64,000 bases of DNA, taken from positions 26,907,405 to 26,971,404 of the forward strand of contig CM044322.1 in assembly GCA_024291935.2 (NCBI GenBank), read 5' to 3'. Within the stretch, counting starts at the first letter, position 1, and each line of letters begins with the position of its first letter. Made by a program: the position numbers and the translations under genes. The notes beneath the pieces were generated by a model, which saw only the letters and a program-made list of their open reading frames with translations, had not been told where the DNA came from and searched no databases. Below, in pieces: positions 36,897 through 48,800 of this stretch. The DNA is from Okapia johnstoni. Lineage: Eukaryota > Chordata > Mammalia > Artiodactyla > Giraffidae.

Positions 36897-39800
36897 TATG
36901 GGGCTTCCCTTATGGCTTAGCTGGTAAAGAATCCACCTGCAATGAGGGAGACCTGGGTTTGATCCCTGGGTTGGGAAGATCCCCTGGAGACGGGAAAGGC
37001 TACCCACTCCAGTATTCTGGCCTGGGGAATTCCATGGACTATACAATCCATGGGGTCACAAAGAGTTGGACACAACTGAGCAACTTTCACAACAACAACA
37101 ATGCATACACACACACACACACTTCCGTGTCACTTACACTTTTATGATGAGCAAATAATGCTTTTAGAATATATCTTGTTTTAAGGTATCTTGACCTGAA
37201 AAAGGAGTCTGAGTTCCAGCCATGGCTCCCTCACTTAGTTGAAAATCATAGTGAAGGACTTACCCTTCTTTGACTTTGGTCACTTTCTCTGTTTAAAGAT
37301 AAATAAGTAAACTTTTAAACTTTTCCGTATTTTTCAAGTGTTACGGTGGGTGTGGCTCCTTTATATTCAAACCAATGAATAAGCCTGTGTTTTCCTTCCT
37401 TAATACAGGAGTTGCACTAGATCTCTAAAGATCCTTCCAATTCTTACATCTAAGAATCTCTGATCTTAGATTTTCTTGGATTTTGAAATTAAAAAAAAAA
37501 AAAGTGGAGGGGGGACTTCCCTGGTGGTCCAGTGGTTAGGACTCCACACTTCCAATGCAGGGGGCCCTGGGGTTTGATCCCTGGTCAGGGCACTAAGCTC
37601 CCACATGCCATATGGCCTGGCCAAAAAATAAAAACTTAAAAAAAAAAACAGCTGGACCTGATGTCATGGTTCTCGGTGGGAACCCATGCAAGCGTACCTT
37701 CAGCCAGTGCAGTTTCTGGAGGCTCTTTGCTGTTTCTTTTAGTTCTAGGAACCTCTGCTCCTGGGGCTTGCCTCTTGGGAGGAGGAGCAGACCCTGCAGG
37801 ACGGAGGCCTGTTGGGGGCCAGCAGGGCTGCTGGGTTTACTCTGGGCCACTGAGAAGAGAAGCTATTTTTGTTGTGGGGGCTGAATGGTTGGCCTCCGGC
37901 CAAGAGCGCGTGCTTGCTGGTGTGGTCGATGCATCTTGCCTACTGAGGCCTTTTCTGCCACTGCTTCCAGAAAACACTTGAGAGCACGTTCGTCCAGCGC
38001 CAGGAGCTTAAACCTGAGATGAGTGTACAGAGATGAGTGTTCTTTTTTTCTGTCCTTCCCCACTCTGGCCTTTAGAAGGGCAGCAGTAGACCAGAGGGAA
38101 ATGGGAAAGACTTTCCTCCCAGAGCTTTGCTCCTTGACAGAGGCCCCCCTCCTCACAGTGGCTGTGGAGAACTCAGTTCTGATCTGGGCTTTCTTGTCCT
38201 TATTGGAGCTGAGCGAGTGGCCCTTGCCTCTATCAGTCTGCTGAGGTTACTCCGTGCTGCAGCTCATCTCACCTACTGGTCAAATCTCTCTATTTTTAAT
38301 ATGAGGTTTGTTGCTCTTCAGTCACTAAGTCATGTCCAACTCCTTGAGACCCCATGGACTGCAGCACGCCAGGCTTCCCTGTCATCACTATCTCCCCAAG
38401 TTTGCTCAAACTCACATCCATTGAGTCAGTGATGCCATCCAACCATCTCATCCTCTGTCGTCCCCTTCTCCTCCTCCCTTCAATCTTTCCCAGCATCAGC
38501 GTCTTTTCCAGTGAACCAGCTATTTGCATCAGGTGGCCAAAGGGTTGGAGCTTCAGCTTCAGCATCAGTCCTTCCAGTGAATATTCAGGGTTGATTTCCT
38601 TTGAGATTGACTGGTTTGATCTCTTTGCTGTCCAAGGGACTCTCAAGAGTCTTTTCCAGCACCACAGTTCTAAAGCATCAGTTCTTTGACACTCAGCCTT
38701 CTTTATGGTCCCTCTCACATCCATACATGACTACTAGAAAAACCATAGCTTTGATTATTACAGACCTTTGATTGGCAAAGTGATGTCTCTGCTTTTTAAT
38801 ACTCTGTCTAGGTTTGTCGTAGCTTTTCTTCCAACAAGCAAGCATCTTTTAATTTCATGGCTGCATCACCATCTGCAGTTTTGGAGCCCAAGAAAATAAA
38901 GCCTGTCACTGCTTCCATTTTTTCCCCATCTATTTGCCATAAAGTGATGGGACCAGATGCCAAGATCTTAGTTTTCTGAATGTTGTCTTAAGCCAGCTTT
39001 TTCAATCTCCTCTTTCACCTTCATCAAGAGGCTTTTTAGTTCCTCTTCAGTTTCTGCCATTAGGGTAGTATCATCTGCATATCTGAGGTTATTGATATTT
39101 CTCCCAGCAGTATTGTTTCCAGCTTATGATTCATCCAGCCTGGCATTTCACATGATGTACTCTGCATGCATAATATTAGGTTCTTTCTTTTTTTTTAGGT
39201 TTATTTATTTAGTTTTGGTTGCGCTGGGTCTTTGTTGCTGTGTGCAGACTTTCTCTAGTTGCCGTAAGCTGGGGCTACTCTTCATTGTGCCATGTGAGCT
39301 TCTCATTGAGGTGGCTGCTCGTGTTGTGGAGCATGGGCTTTAGTTGCTCCGTGGCATGTGGGATCTTCCCGGACCAAGGATGGAACCCACATCCCCTGCA
39401 TTGGCAGGTGAATTCTTAACCGCTAGACCACCAGGAAAGCCCCCAAACCTTTTTTCAGTCCAGCCTGGAAATTGTGTAGTTCTTGGTGGAGGGCTCAACC
39501 TGGGCCTGGCGGGTACCTGGATCCATATCCAGCCAGCTTCCTCAGGTAAACCCAGTGTCCCATGTCAGCCTCTGACAAGAAGGCCGTTGGAGCAGGTGCC
39601 CACGTCCCTCAGCCCTTGGTTTGTGCAGAGGGGCAGGTTCAGGCAGGCCACCGTGTGGCCAACTCCGGGGCAGAGCGGGGGGATTTACTGGGCACTCTGT
39701 GTTCATTTGTATACGTAATACTGTAGGTAGAGCTCCTAGAGTTATATAGCTTGGTGGCCCCAGGCTGGAAATGTGGTGTCTCCTGAGACCCACATGCAGA

Positions 39801-42800
39801 CCATGACTTGCCAGCATCAAGCTGTCATTGTGACAAGCATACGGAGTGCCTCTTGGGGACTGGGCTCTAAGTCAGCGTCCCTCCTGTGCCCACTGAACCT
39901 GTGGTACAGGAAAAGCAGCTGGTGCAGGCGGTTCGAGGTTGATTCTGTTGGTCATCGTGGATACGTCCTTTGACTGATGTTCTTAGCTACTTGCTTTTTT
40001 CTTTTTAGTTTCATTTCTGTATTTATTTGCCGGCATTGGGTCTTTGTTGTGGCATGCAGGATCTTCTTTGCGGTGAGCGGGCTTAGTTGCACTGTGCACA
40101 TGGGATCTTAGTTTCCTGACCGGGGATTGAACCCGCATCCCCTGCATTGGAAGGCAGGGGATTCTTAACCTTTGAACCACCAGGGAAGTCCCTTTAGTTA
40201 CCTTCTTGATTCCAGACCTTCTGTGGCCCTCCTCTTTGTCCATTTCTAATCTGGGGGGATTTTGTTTTTCGTTTCAGTTGCAGAGCTACTTTGCCGCATG
40301 TGAAGATGAGACCCCTGCCATCCGCAACCACGACAAAGTCCTTCAGCGTCTGTGTGAGCACCTGGACCACGCTCTGCTCTATGGGTAAGGGGACAGCAGT
40401 TTCTGGAGAGGACTATGTGGCTAGACAGGGCAGGACCAAGGCCATGAGTAGCCTCCAGAGGGAAGTCCCTAGCCTTGTCTGCCCTTTATTTGTTCTTTCC
40501 TGGCAGAAAGAGATTGGTCTCACTCAGGGGGGCTGCAGACTGTCTGAGGTTGTCCCAGTAATCTGTTTCTGAGCAGGCATGAATGATGGGGGAAGGGATT
40601 AGCTACAGATGAAATGATGGCGTGAAGGCTTGGTGGTGGAGGAGGAGGAGGAGACCTGTGGGTGCCCTGGGAATCCCAGCTTTCAGCCTTGCACTTCCTG
40701 CCAACATAGAGGCTGGTGGGCCCACTGACCACAGCGTCCCAGGGTGGCCCCATCCAGGTCACAGCAGCTCCTGTCCTACTTTCTCAGGCTGCAGGACCTC
40801 TCCTCTGGCTACTGGGTGCTCGTGGTTCATTTCACCCGGAGAGAGGCCGTCAAGCACATCGAGGTGCTACAGCACGTGGCCACCAACCTGGGGCGCAGTG
40901 AGTAGAGCCAGGCTGACTCGGGGAAGCTCCACCCTCCCTGCGGGTAGCTTGGAACTCAGGTCAACCTGGGAGGCCAAGTGCCTCATGATGTCCGGTGGCA
41001 GAGGGCTGCTAAAATGCCAGCGCTCTCTACAAGGCCTCGCTTCTCCCTGGCACATGACATCTGGCTACAGCCTCGTGGCTGTGGGGAAGGAGAGTAAGAT
41101 GCTGAAGAGAGCTGGGCTCCTTCTGAATCCCAGCCCGAGCAGGAGTGAGGGGTCTTGCCTCTCTCCCTGAGCTATGATCAGCGTTAACTATAGGGTCAGC
41201 GCAGCATCCTAGCATTTCTCAACCCATCTGGGGTTTGCAGTCTGCCTTGTCAGTCCAAGTTTCCTGGCCAGTTACAGGCTCAAGTCTGATGGGGAAGGTC
41301 AAGATTTCAGGGTGTCACACTCCCACAAGAGAGAAGGCTGTTGAGGTGCTTGCTCCCCTCAGCCACTCCTCCTCCCTCCCCTCCTTGCCAGACCAAGGAA
41401 AACTGGCACCTGCTGGACCTTCCTCCCACTTACTCCTGCCCTTCATTTGCAGGCCGAGCCTGGCTGTACCTGGCCCTCAACGAGAACTCCCTGGAGAGCT
41501 ACCTGCGGCTGTTCCAAGAGAACCTGGGTCTCCTACACAAGTACTATGTCAAGTGAGTGTCTGGATGCTGGGTCTCACACACGCAGCTCTTGCGTGCCCC
41601 TGAGCCTCGTCCCAACGTCTTATCCATACACATAGCACACTGTGCCCCCCCAGGGGCCTAGCCCAGCTGGGCAGCCTGAAGACACGCCAGTGATGGCCTG
41701 AAGGCCAGTAGAGCTTGCCTGTGATGGCTCTGGCCAGGAGTCCAGGTTCCAGCTGGGCTCCATGAGTCGTTTGGTCCCTGATCGGCCTTTGCCTGACCCT
41801 CCAGCCAGGCCTCAGACCTGACCAGAACACTCAGCCTTTGCTGGCACTGCTGCAAGAAGTGTTTAGAGCAGCTGCCGAGAGCTGCCACAGGCCCCATATC
41901 TGAAGACACGGGCAGTAAAGTGCCTGTGGCTCCAGACCCAGGAGAGAGTGCTGGAAGAGGGCAGGCAGAGGCCACATCAAGCTTGGGGATGAAGGGAGGA
42001 TGTCACACGTCAAACTTCAACACAGCTGGCTTGTTGGGGAGGCAGGGCCATGCTGGGAACCAGACCCAGAGCCACCATGAATGACTCTGTCTCATGCCCC
42101 GCAGGAATGCCCTGGTCTGCAGCCATGACCACCTGACCCTCTTCCTGACCTTGGTATCCGGGCTGGAGTTCATTCGGTTTGACCTGGACCTGGTGAGACA
42201 TCCTAGCTCTCACTGCTCATGGGGTCAGAGGGGTGGGCAGGGTGGGCGAGGTCCCGCCCAGGGAGCCTGATGGGTGAGGCTGAGTCTGAGCATTGTCCTG
42301 TTTGTTCAGGTGAGGGAACTGCTCAGGGTCTGCCCAGGGGGATTGAGGTGACTCTGTTAGCCAGAATTCCTGGTTTGGGTGGCTCCTTCCTGCTTCTCTG
42401 TCCCAACTTGGAGAAAAACCACATCACCTAGAGTATTTTAGCACTTAAGTATTCTCCTTCATGTTTAGAACATGAATCTTTGAGAGAGTCAAGGCAGATT
42501 CATCCTTGTGCCTCCTGGGATCCTGGAAGCCTCTCAGCTTCCTGCTTCCCAGCCTCCCTCCTGGTCATGGTCACGGTCACAGTCATGGTCACGCACTAGA
42601 GCCAGTGCAGTGTGGCCCAGGAGCTTCAGAGGCACCTCTGAAGCCCCGTCAAGATGCAAGAAACTGCCCCCTCCTAATCGGGTCACCAGCCTAGATCCAG
42701 ACCCCAATAGCAGAAACTAAAGAAAATGAGCAACTCTTAATAGTGCAAAAGGTTATGGAGGGTCAGGAGGCCCAACGGGCACTGTCATCCCTGGCCCCGA

Positions 42801-45800
42801 GCCCATAGCCTTGTGGGCCACAACCATTCACAGTCCTCCTCTCGGCAGTTTATTTCTGGATTTAGTACCTTAAGCACGTTGATTTCCAAAGAAAAACCAG
42901 CCTGGGAGAGGGTGAAGGAGGTCCAAGGAAGGCCATGTATTCAGGCCCACTGCAGCCTGCTGGCACCCCAACCTGCCTCTTCCCCTCTCTCCCCAGGATG
43001 CCCCCTACTTAGACCTGGCCCCCTACATGCCCGACTACTACAAGCCCCAGTACCTGCTGGACTTTGAAGACCGCCTTCCCAGCTCGGTCCATGGCTCAGA
43101 CAGCCTCTCCCTCAATTCCTTCAACTCCGTCACCTCCACTACCCTGGAGTGGGATGACAGCGCTATCGCCCCATCTAGTGAGGGTGAGTGCCAGAGCGGG
43201 AAGGGGCCGGCCTCTTGCAAACAGATTCTAAGCCACGTAAGCCTGGCCAGGGGGCATCTTTCTTAGCTGGTCCAGTGGTGGAAATTCAGAGTTAAATCAG
43301 GCCAGTCACTTCCCGGCTCTTCTCTTTCTCAATGTCCCAGTGGTGGCTCAAAAACTGATTCTGGGGATCAAAAGCCACGATGAGATCTTATGAATGTTAG
43401 ACCCCTTTTCAGAAGGCTGTAGACACGCACCAGGGCAGTTCTCTGTGGTCAGGAGGATCAGGAAGGCAACCTGGAAATTTCCTGACATTGCAGGGGTGAG
43501 CATCGCCCACTTTGGGGGGTGGTCCTACCCTCGATTCTGGGTAGAAAGGCTAAGCAACGCCTGGAAGGAGGAGGGAAAACCCAATGGGTCTCAAAGTTTA
43601 GAGGCAGACTCGCCCCCATTTCCCCTAGTCCGTCGATTTCTGAGTCCCTCCTGTCCTTGACAGCGTGTCAGAGGCAATCACACACATGGCAGCAAAGACC
43701 AAAAAAGAACATCTTCACGTCTGTAGTCATTTGTTGTCTTGGTCCAGTGGCTGGTTGAAACAGCCTGGTTTCTTCCAAACCTTTCGCCTCTGTGTTAATT
43801 TGTAAAACTGGCTGTTTCCCCACCCTTTCCCCATGTGGGAAACCAGAGCCGTTTATGTACTGCACTCCACCTCATCTCCAGCGAAGGGGCTCCAAGCACC
43901 AGTTCAGCCCCAGGGGCACCCAGAATTGCATCAGCATTGAGACCTTGACCTTCTTTGTTTCTGCCTATGGTGTGGCCCTCTCTCCCAGGGAGGGCAGTTA
44001 CTTTCAGTCTGACTGTTAGCTAGATTTGTATTGCTCTCATAGGAGCAGGAGATAGCAGCTCAGTCTCCTTGGGTTGGGCTCAGGGAAATCAGCAGGACAG
44101 GCCTCGAGGGAGCAGCCAGACTGCCCAGAGACGGAGATGTCCCTTGAGCCCACCTCATCTTAGATGCTGGGTTTGGCGGGAAGGAGAGCAAGGGGTAGGA
44201 AACGAGGTTAGGTGCAAGGGAGCCATGTTCTTCTGGGCTTGGAATAGGTTGCCTGCAGGTCTTCCTAGGGGTCAGAGGTCACTGGGCCAGTGCCCGAACT
44301 GAGAAGCAGCTGGGATTCTTATAAGTTCCCCTGAGGTGGTCAGAGAAAATATGGAAAGTTGAATTTTTCCTCTCTTGTGTTCTCCCCATGTCTCCCACCC
44401 TGTTGCCCCCCACCCTCCCTGTCCTGCCAAACTACCTGTGTTTCTAATCTTCAGTTTTGTCCCTCGTTTTTGTAGATTATGATTTTGGAGATGTGTTTCC
44501 AGCAGTGCCGTCTGTACCCAGCACAGACTGGGAAGGTGGGACAGAGTCTGCTGTTACCCTCTTTTCCTGTTTTGCAACCTTTCCATACCAAGCTTGCTGC
44601 ATGATTCAGAATCAGCTTGTTATTTATGATAATGTCAGTGATCGTAATAAAGCCAAGTCTGGTGTTCTGACAGATGGAATTCTGCAGTAGAACTTGACCT
44701 CGAGGCCTAGGCCAACCCCTTCTCCCAGTGCAAGATTCCTCCCTTTATGCCGTGGCCTTGAGTCACTGAGTGGCTGCGTTTTAGGGACACACAGACCACC
44801 CGTCCCAATTCCAGTGCCAGTCATGCACCAGACGTGTACAGGGGACTGCCAGCTGAGGGGCCCTAGTGGGGAGATTGTTCAGGAAAACACTGCCTTTGAA
44901 CATGGGGGTTGCAAGCTCCTTTAGGTCAGATGCGCATCTGTGTTACAGACATCAGGAGGCAATGCAGACGGCCTGATCCACTTCTTAACGGCTTCCTCTC
45001 AGGTGTTTTTGGAGATTGAGGTCTGAATGAGGGAAATTGCCCTAGCACGGCTGAAACATCCTCTTTGAAATTTTAAGGTCAACTAAAGTGAAATCTGTCA
45101 GGCACTTACCTATTGGCCCACTGGTTGAGACTTTGAGCTGCCAGTGCAGGGGGTGTGGGCTTGATCCCTGGTCAGGGAACTAAGATCCCAAATTTCACGC
45201 AGCGTAGCTATAAAGATTAAAAAAAAAAAAAAAAGAAATCTGTCCACCTTCCACCCTGTCCACTAGGTGGCAGCAATGCTTGGGCCTTTTTCTACTGGTG
45301 ACGCCACTTCTGGGCTTGAGAATAGCCCTGAAGCTATTCTTGGGATTCCCATGACTACTCCAAGCAGAGGACATGTTTCTGAGAAGGTTAATCCTTCCTC
45401 CTTAAAGCTGAGGCCAAAACCAGAGCCCCTCTTAATAAACAGCCCTGCCCTGAGGGCTACTTCTGCCCAGGGTGGGTGCAGGGTCAGCCTCTGGAGGAGG
45501 TGGTGCCGGCTGGTCACCCTGAGCCAAGGGACGGCGGTTCTGCTCAGAGCTGGCCCCCATGTTGTTACAGCCATCATCTGAGTCACGGATGACGGAGGCT
45601 CTTTTCCCAAGTAATGCGAGTGTACAGTAGCTTTGGTTTGAGGGAAATAAGATATGGCTTTGAGAAAAAAAAATTTACGTCATCTGGCCAAGAGAATAGC
45701 ATTGAGGAGTCCCCCATTTTAAGTTGAGATTAGCTTGAAATCCAGAATTCCATCATAACATCATTTATCCTGCCTCTCTTCTTGCAGCTCACATGCTGGG

Positions 45801-48800
45801 CATTGATCCCCGCCCACCCCAGGTCTAACAACTAACCCCTCCTGACCCAGCTACTTTCCTGTTGCAGTCACTTGACAAGCAGGGCCTGACCCTCCTCTGC
45901 AGCCCTCCAGAGCTCCCTGTGGCCTGAGAACTAACAGCCCAGTCGCACTGCTTGCTCGGGCTGGGCTGGGCTCCAGGGTGGGGTGAGGTTGTCCCAGCGG
46001 TGACCACCCGTTTTCCTGGTTCCTGGAGCACTGACGATGCCCTGAGCCGGTTTGGCAGCTCCCCTGAGGCGGCTCTGTCTTCTCACACCTGGAGAAGAGC
46101 AGGATTTGGAGGCAGCTCCAGGCCCTGGGATGGGGACTGGGGAGGCCTTTCCAAGAGCCCTGGCTCATGTACAGAACCTGGTGGGTATCTCAGCCCAGAC
46201 CCCACCATGCCCAGTGATCTGCTTGCTCCCCTCCTGAGACCCCTCCCCTGGGCAGCTGCACCTCTCGGGGTTGAACAGGAACACATGGACTTAGCAGGAG
46301 CCTCTCAGACTGAAGGGCAGGCTTTTTTGCATCTGAGAAACAAGCTGTGGGGGTCCCTGGACATTTGAAGAAAGGCTGCTATTTCACCCGTGTTTCTCTA
46401 GCAGAGCTGGCAGCTGCTCTTTGCCCCCTCCTTTGGCCTTATATTAAAAGACAGTGTACTTTTGATGCCATGCTGTGTCAGCAGACAGCTGCCCCATGGC
46501 TTCCCAGATCCACGAAGCAGGTTGGGCCCTTCCAGATGAGGCTGAGGGTGGAAAGCTTATGCACCACGTCTCCTCTGATAGATAAGGGCCAGCAAGATGT
46601 GCGCAGGCTGGCAAATGGGGCATGAACATCCTGTGTCCTTTGCCATCAACCGTCACCGTCACCCGAGCCATCCTGCCAGCCTGGACAGCCTTCCATTTGC
46701 CACTGGATAAACACCCCTTATGCTTTCATGCTGACACTCCCTCCTCTCAGTGTCCCATTTCAGGGACCTGGGATGGATAGTTGGGGGTGGGAGGGCTGTT
46801 AAACCAGCTCCTCTCCAGAGGGCCTGTCTCCCTGGGGGTAGAGTGCCCAGGGAGGGCCAGTAGGCAGGCTGAGGTTTGAATGAAATGAAGTTCTCGGCAC
46901 CTGCCTCTCAGGGGAGAAGAGTCCATGAGGCATCTCTTGGGGGGGCAGCGACTCTGCACACCTTTCTTCCCCCTCTGCCCTCTTCACTGTGCTCTAGGTC
47001 GTCCTTCCTGCCCTTCCCCCAGCTCCTCACCCTTGGACTCCCTGTCCTGGACTCTCAGCGCCTGCAGCCCTCATTTTCTCTGATCCTAGTTCTCTTCTCT
47101 CCTCCTTTGTCCCTCTGTATCTGCTACCGTGGGGGCCCCTTCAGAGGACTTTGGGTATCTCAGTCCTGTCAGGGGCGTGTTGCGCTAATGGAGGCGCATG
47201 TTAGCCTGCGAGGCGTGCGGCCCATCTTCCGAGCCATCAAGGTCACCACCCCCAAGGGGCTTAAACCTGGAGCCTGCTTAACCTTGAGGCTCTTGACTCA
47301 AACTCGGCCAAACTGTTGAGAACTCTGGGGGACCCAGAGGGGGTGGCGATGGCGTTCCTCCAAGTTGCTCTTGAAATACAATCCCACGTCCTGCTGGCGG
47401 GAGGCTTCTACTTCGGAAACAGGGCCACCCCGGTCAGAATGCCCTGGGAAGAACTCGCCTGCCTCCCTCCCGAGATAAGGCGTGCTTTGGGGACCTGGGG
47501 TTCCCAGCTGGTGTCTGAGGGCTGTCTCATGTTTCCTGTTCTCCCAGACGGAGACCTCACAGACACTGTCAGCGGCCCCCGCTCCACCGCCTCAGACCCC
47601 ACCAGCAGCAAGGCTTCTACCAAGAGTCCCACCCAGCGCCACAACCCCTTCAATGAGGACCAGGCCGAGACTGTATCCTCCTCAGACACCACCCCTGTGC
47701 ACACAAGCTCTCAGGAGAAGGGGGAGCCCCACACCCCGGACCTGCCGGACACCTGCACAGAGCTCGAGGTCATCAGGTCAGCGGGGGGCGCCCGAGAAGC
47801 TGGGCAAACGTCCTGGTGTCCCTCCTGCCCACTCCTAGCATCACTTTTTAGTCCACACAGACTAGGACCCACCCCCTTTCACCCTGAGGACATTTGGCCC
47901 TCTTCCTGGAGACCAGGTACCCCTCCCCTGTTCAGTAGTTCTTTGATCAAGAGGAAGAAGAGGGCCCGAGCCTAGAAGATGGGTGGCACAGGCAACAACA
48001 CGGACGGCTTCAGGGGCCAGGCCCAGGCTGCCGGGGGCGTTTGTCCGGCCCGTCCAGAAAGTACCTTCAGCCTAGACTTCTTTCCAAGGTAGTTCTTGGA
48101 CATTAATGCCCAAGTTCTGAGATTTGTACCAATTCTAGTTGAGCATGGCTCACTGAAAGAAGAGCATCTTCATCACATTGACGGGGACGTAGAAGGAGGT
48201 GGATGACAAGGTTGGAAACTCTTGGCCGAGAGCCTCCTCGGCTCCCTGACCTCCGGCTCCTGCTCTTGAGTCTCTCCACCTGAATAAGAGGTTTCCTGGC
48301 CCAAGGCAGGGGAGTTGCTCCCCAGTGATTGGAGCCAGGAGTCCCACTCCCACAGGCTGGTTCAAATCCATAGCAGCTAGAGAGGTTCAGACCCAGAGTT
48401 GCTTAGCCAGGTCCACTCCAGCCAACTCAGAACCACGGAGCCAGGAATTTGAGCTCAAAAGATTTTGAGTCTTTTGAATTATCCATTACAATACCTACTG
48501 GAAAGTGAGGTCAGCTCAGGGTCCACTGCCCACCTCCTGCGGGGAGGCTGAGTAGAGGGGTCATGGGTCTGACCAGCTGTGGCCTGTTTCCATTCCTGAG
48601 AGCACAACTAGCCCAGTGTGTCACCAGCTAGAACTCACAAGACCCGCTCAGGGGTTCCTCTGTGCCTCCCTTATGCTGGCCCTGCCTCTGTCAGCAGCGG
48701 GAGGTACTCGGTGCCTGAGCCACTATTGGCCCCTGGCCCAAGGTCCCATGCCTAGTGCTGCCGGGACTCCTGAAGCTCTGACTCTCTGAGCTCCTTGCCC

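Larger units (their letters stand above)
17387..40277 (+). other. PLEKHM2: PLEKHM2 intron 1 (22.9 kb)
   Basis: It is bounded by GTGAGC and a TTTCAG acceptor. No further coding exon was recognised. Repeats are listed separately. Larger stretches where I recognise nothing are about 17.65-18.70, 19.99-20.63, 20.99-21.56, 22.90-25.10, 25.34-25.98, 27.06-30.60, 32.55-33.08, 33.66-34.27, 37.15-37.50, 37.65-38.30 and 39.45-39.99 kb. Confidence 0.85.
43184..47547 (+). other. PLEKHM2: PLEKHM2 introns 6 and 7
   Basis: Apart from coding exon 7 (44476-44535) and a CHR SINE at 45,100-45,234, I see nothing specific in this 4.3 kb. Confidence 0.7.

Noticed and set aside
38296..38724. Antisense open frame of 142 codons resembling a retroelement protein
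   Set aside because: It is a remnant of the BovB 3' region without reverse transcriptase motifs, so it is not a functional gene.
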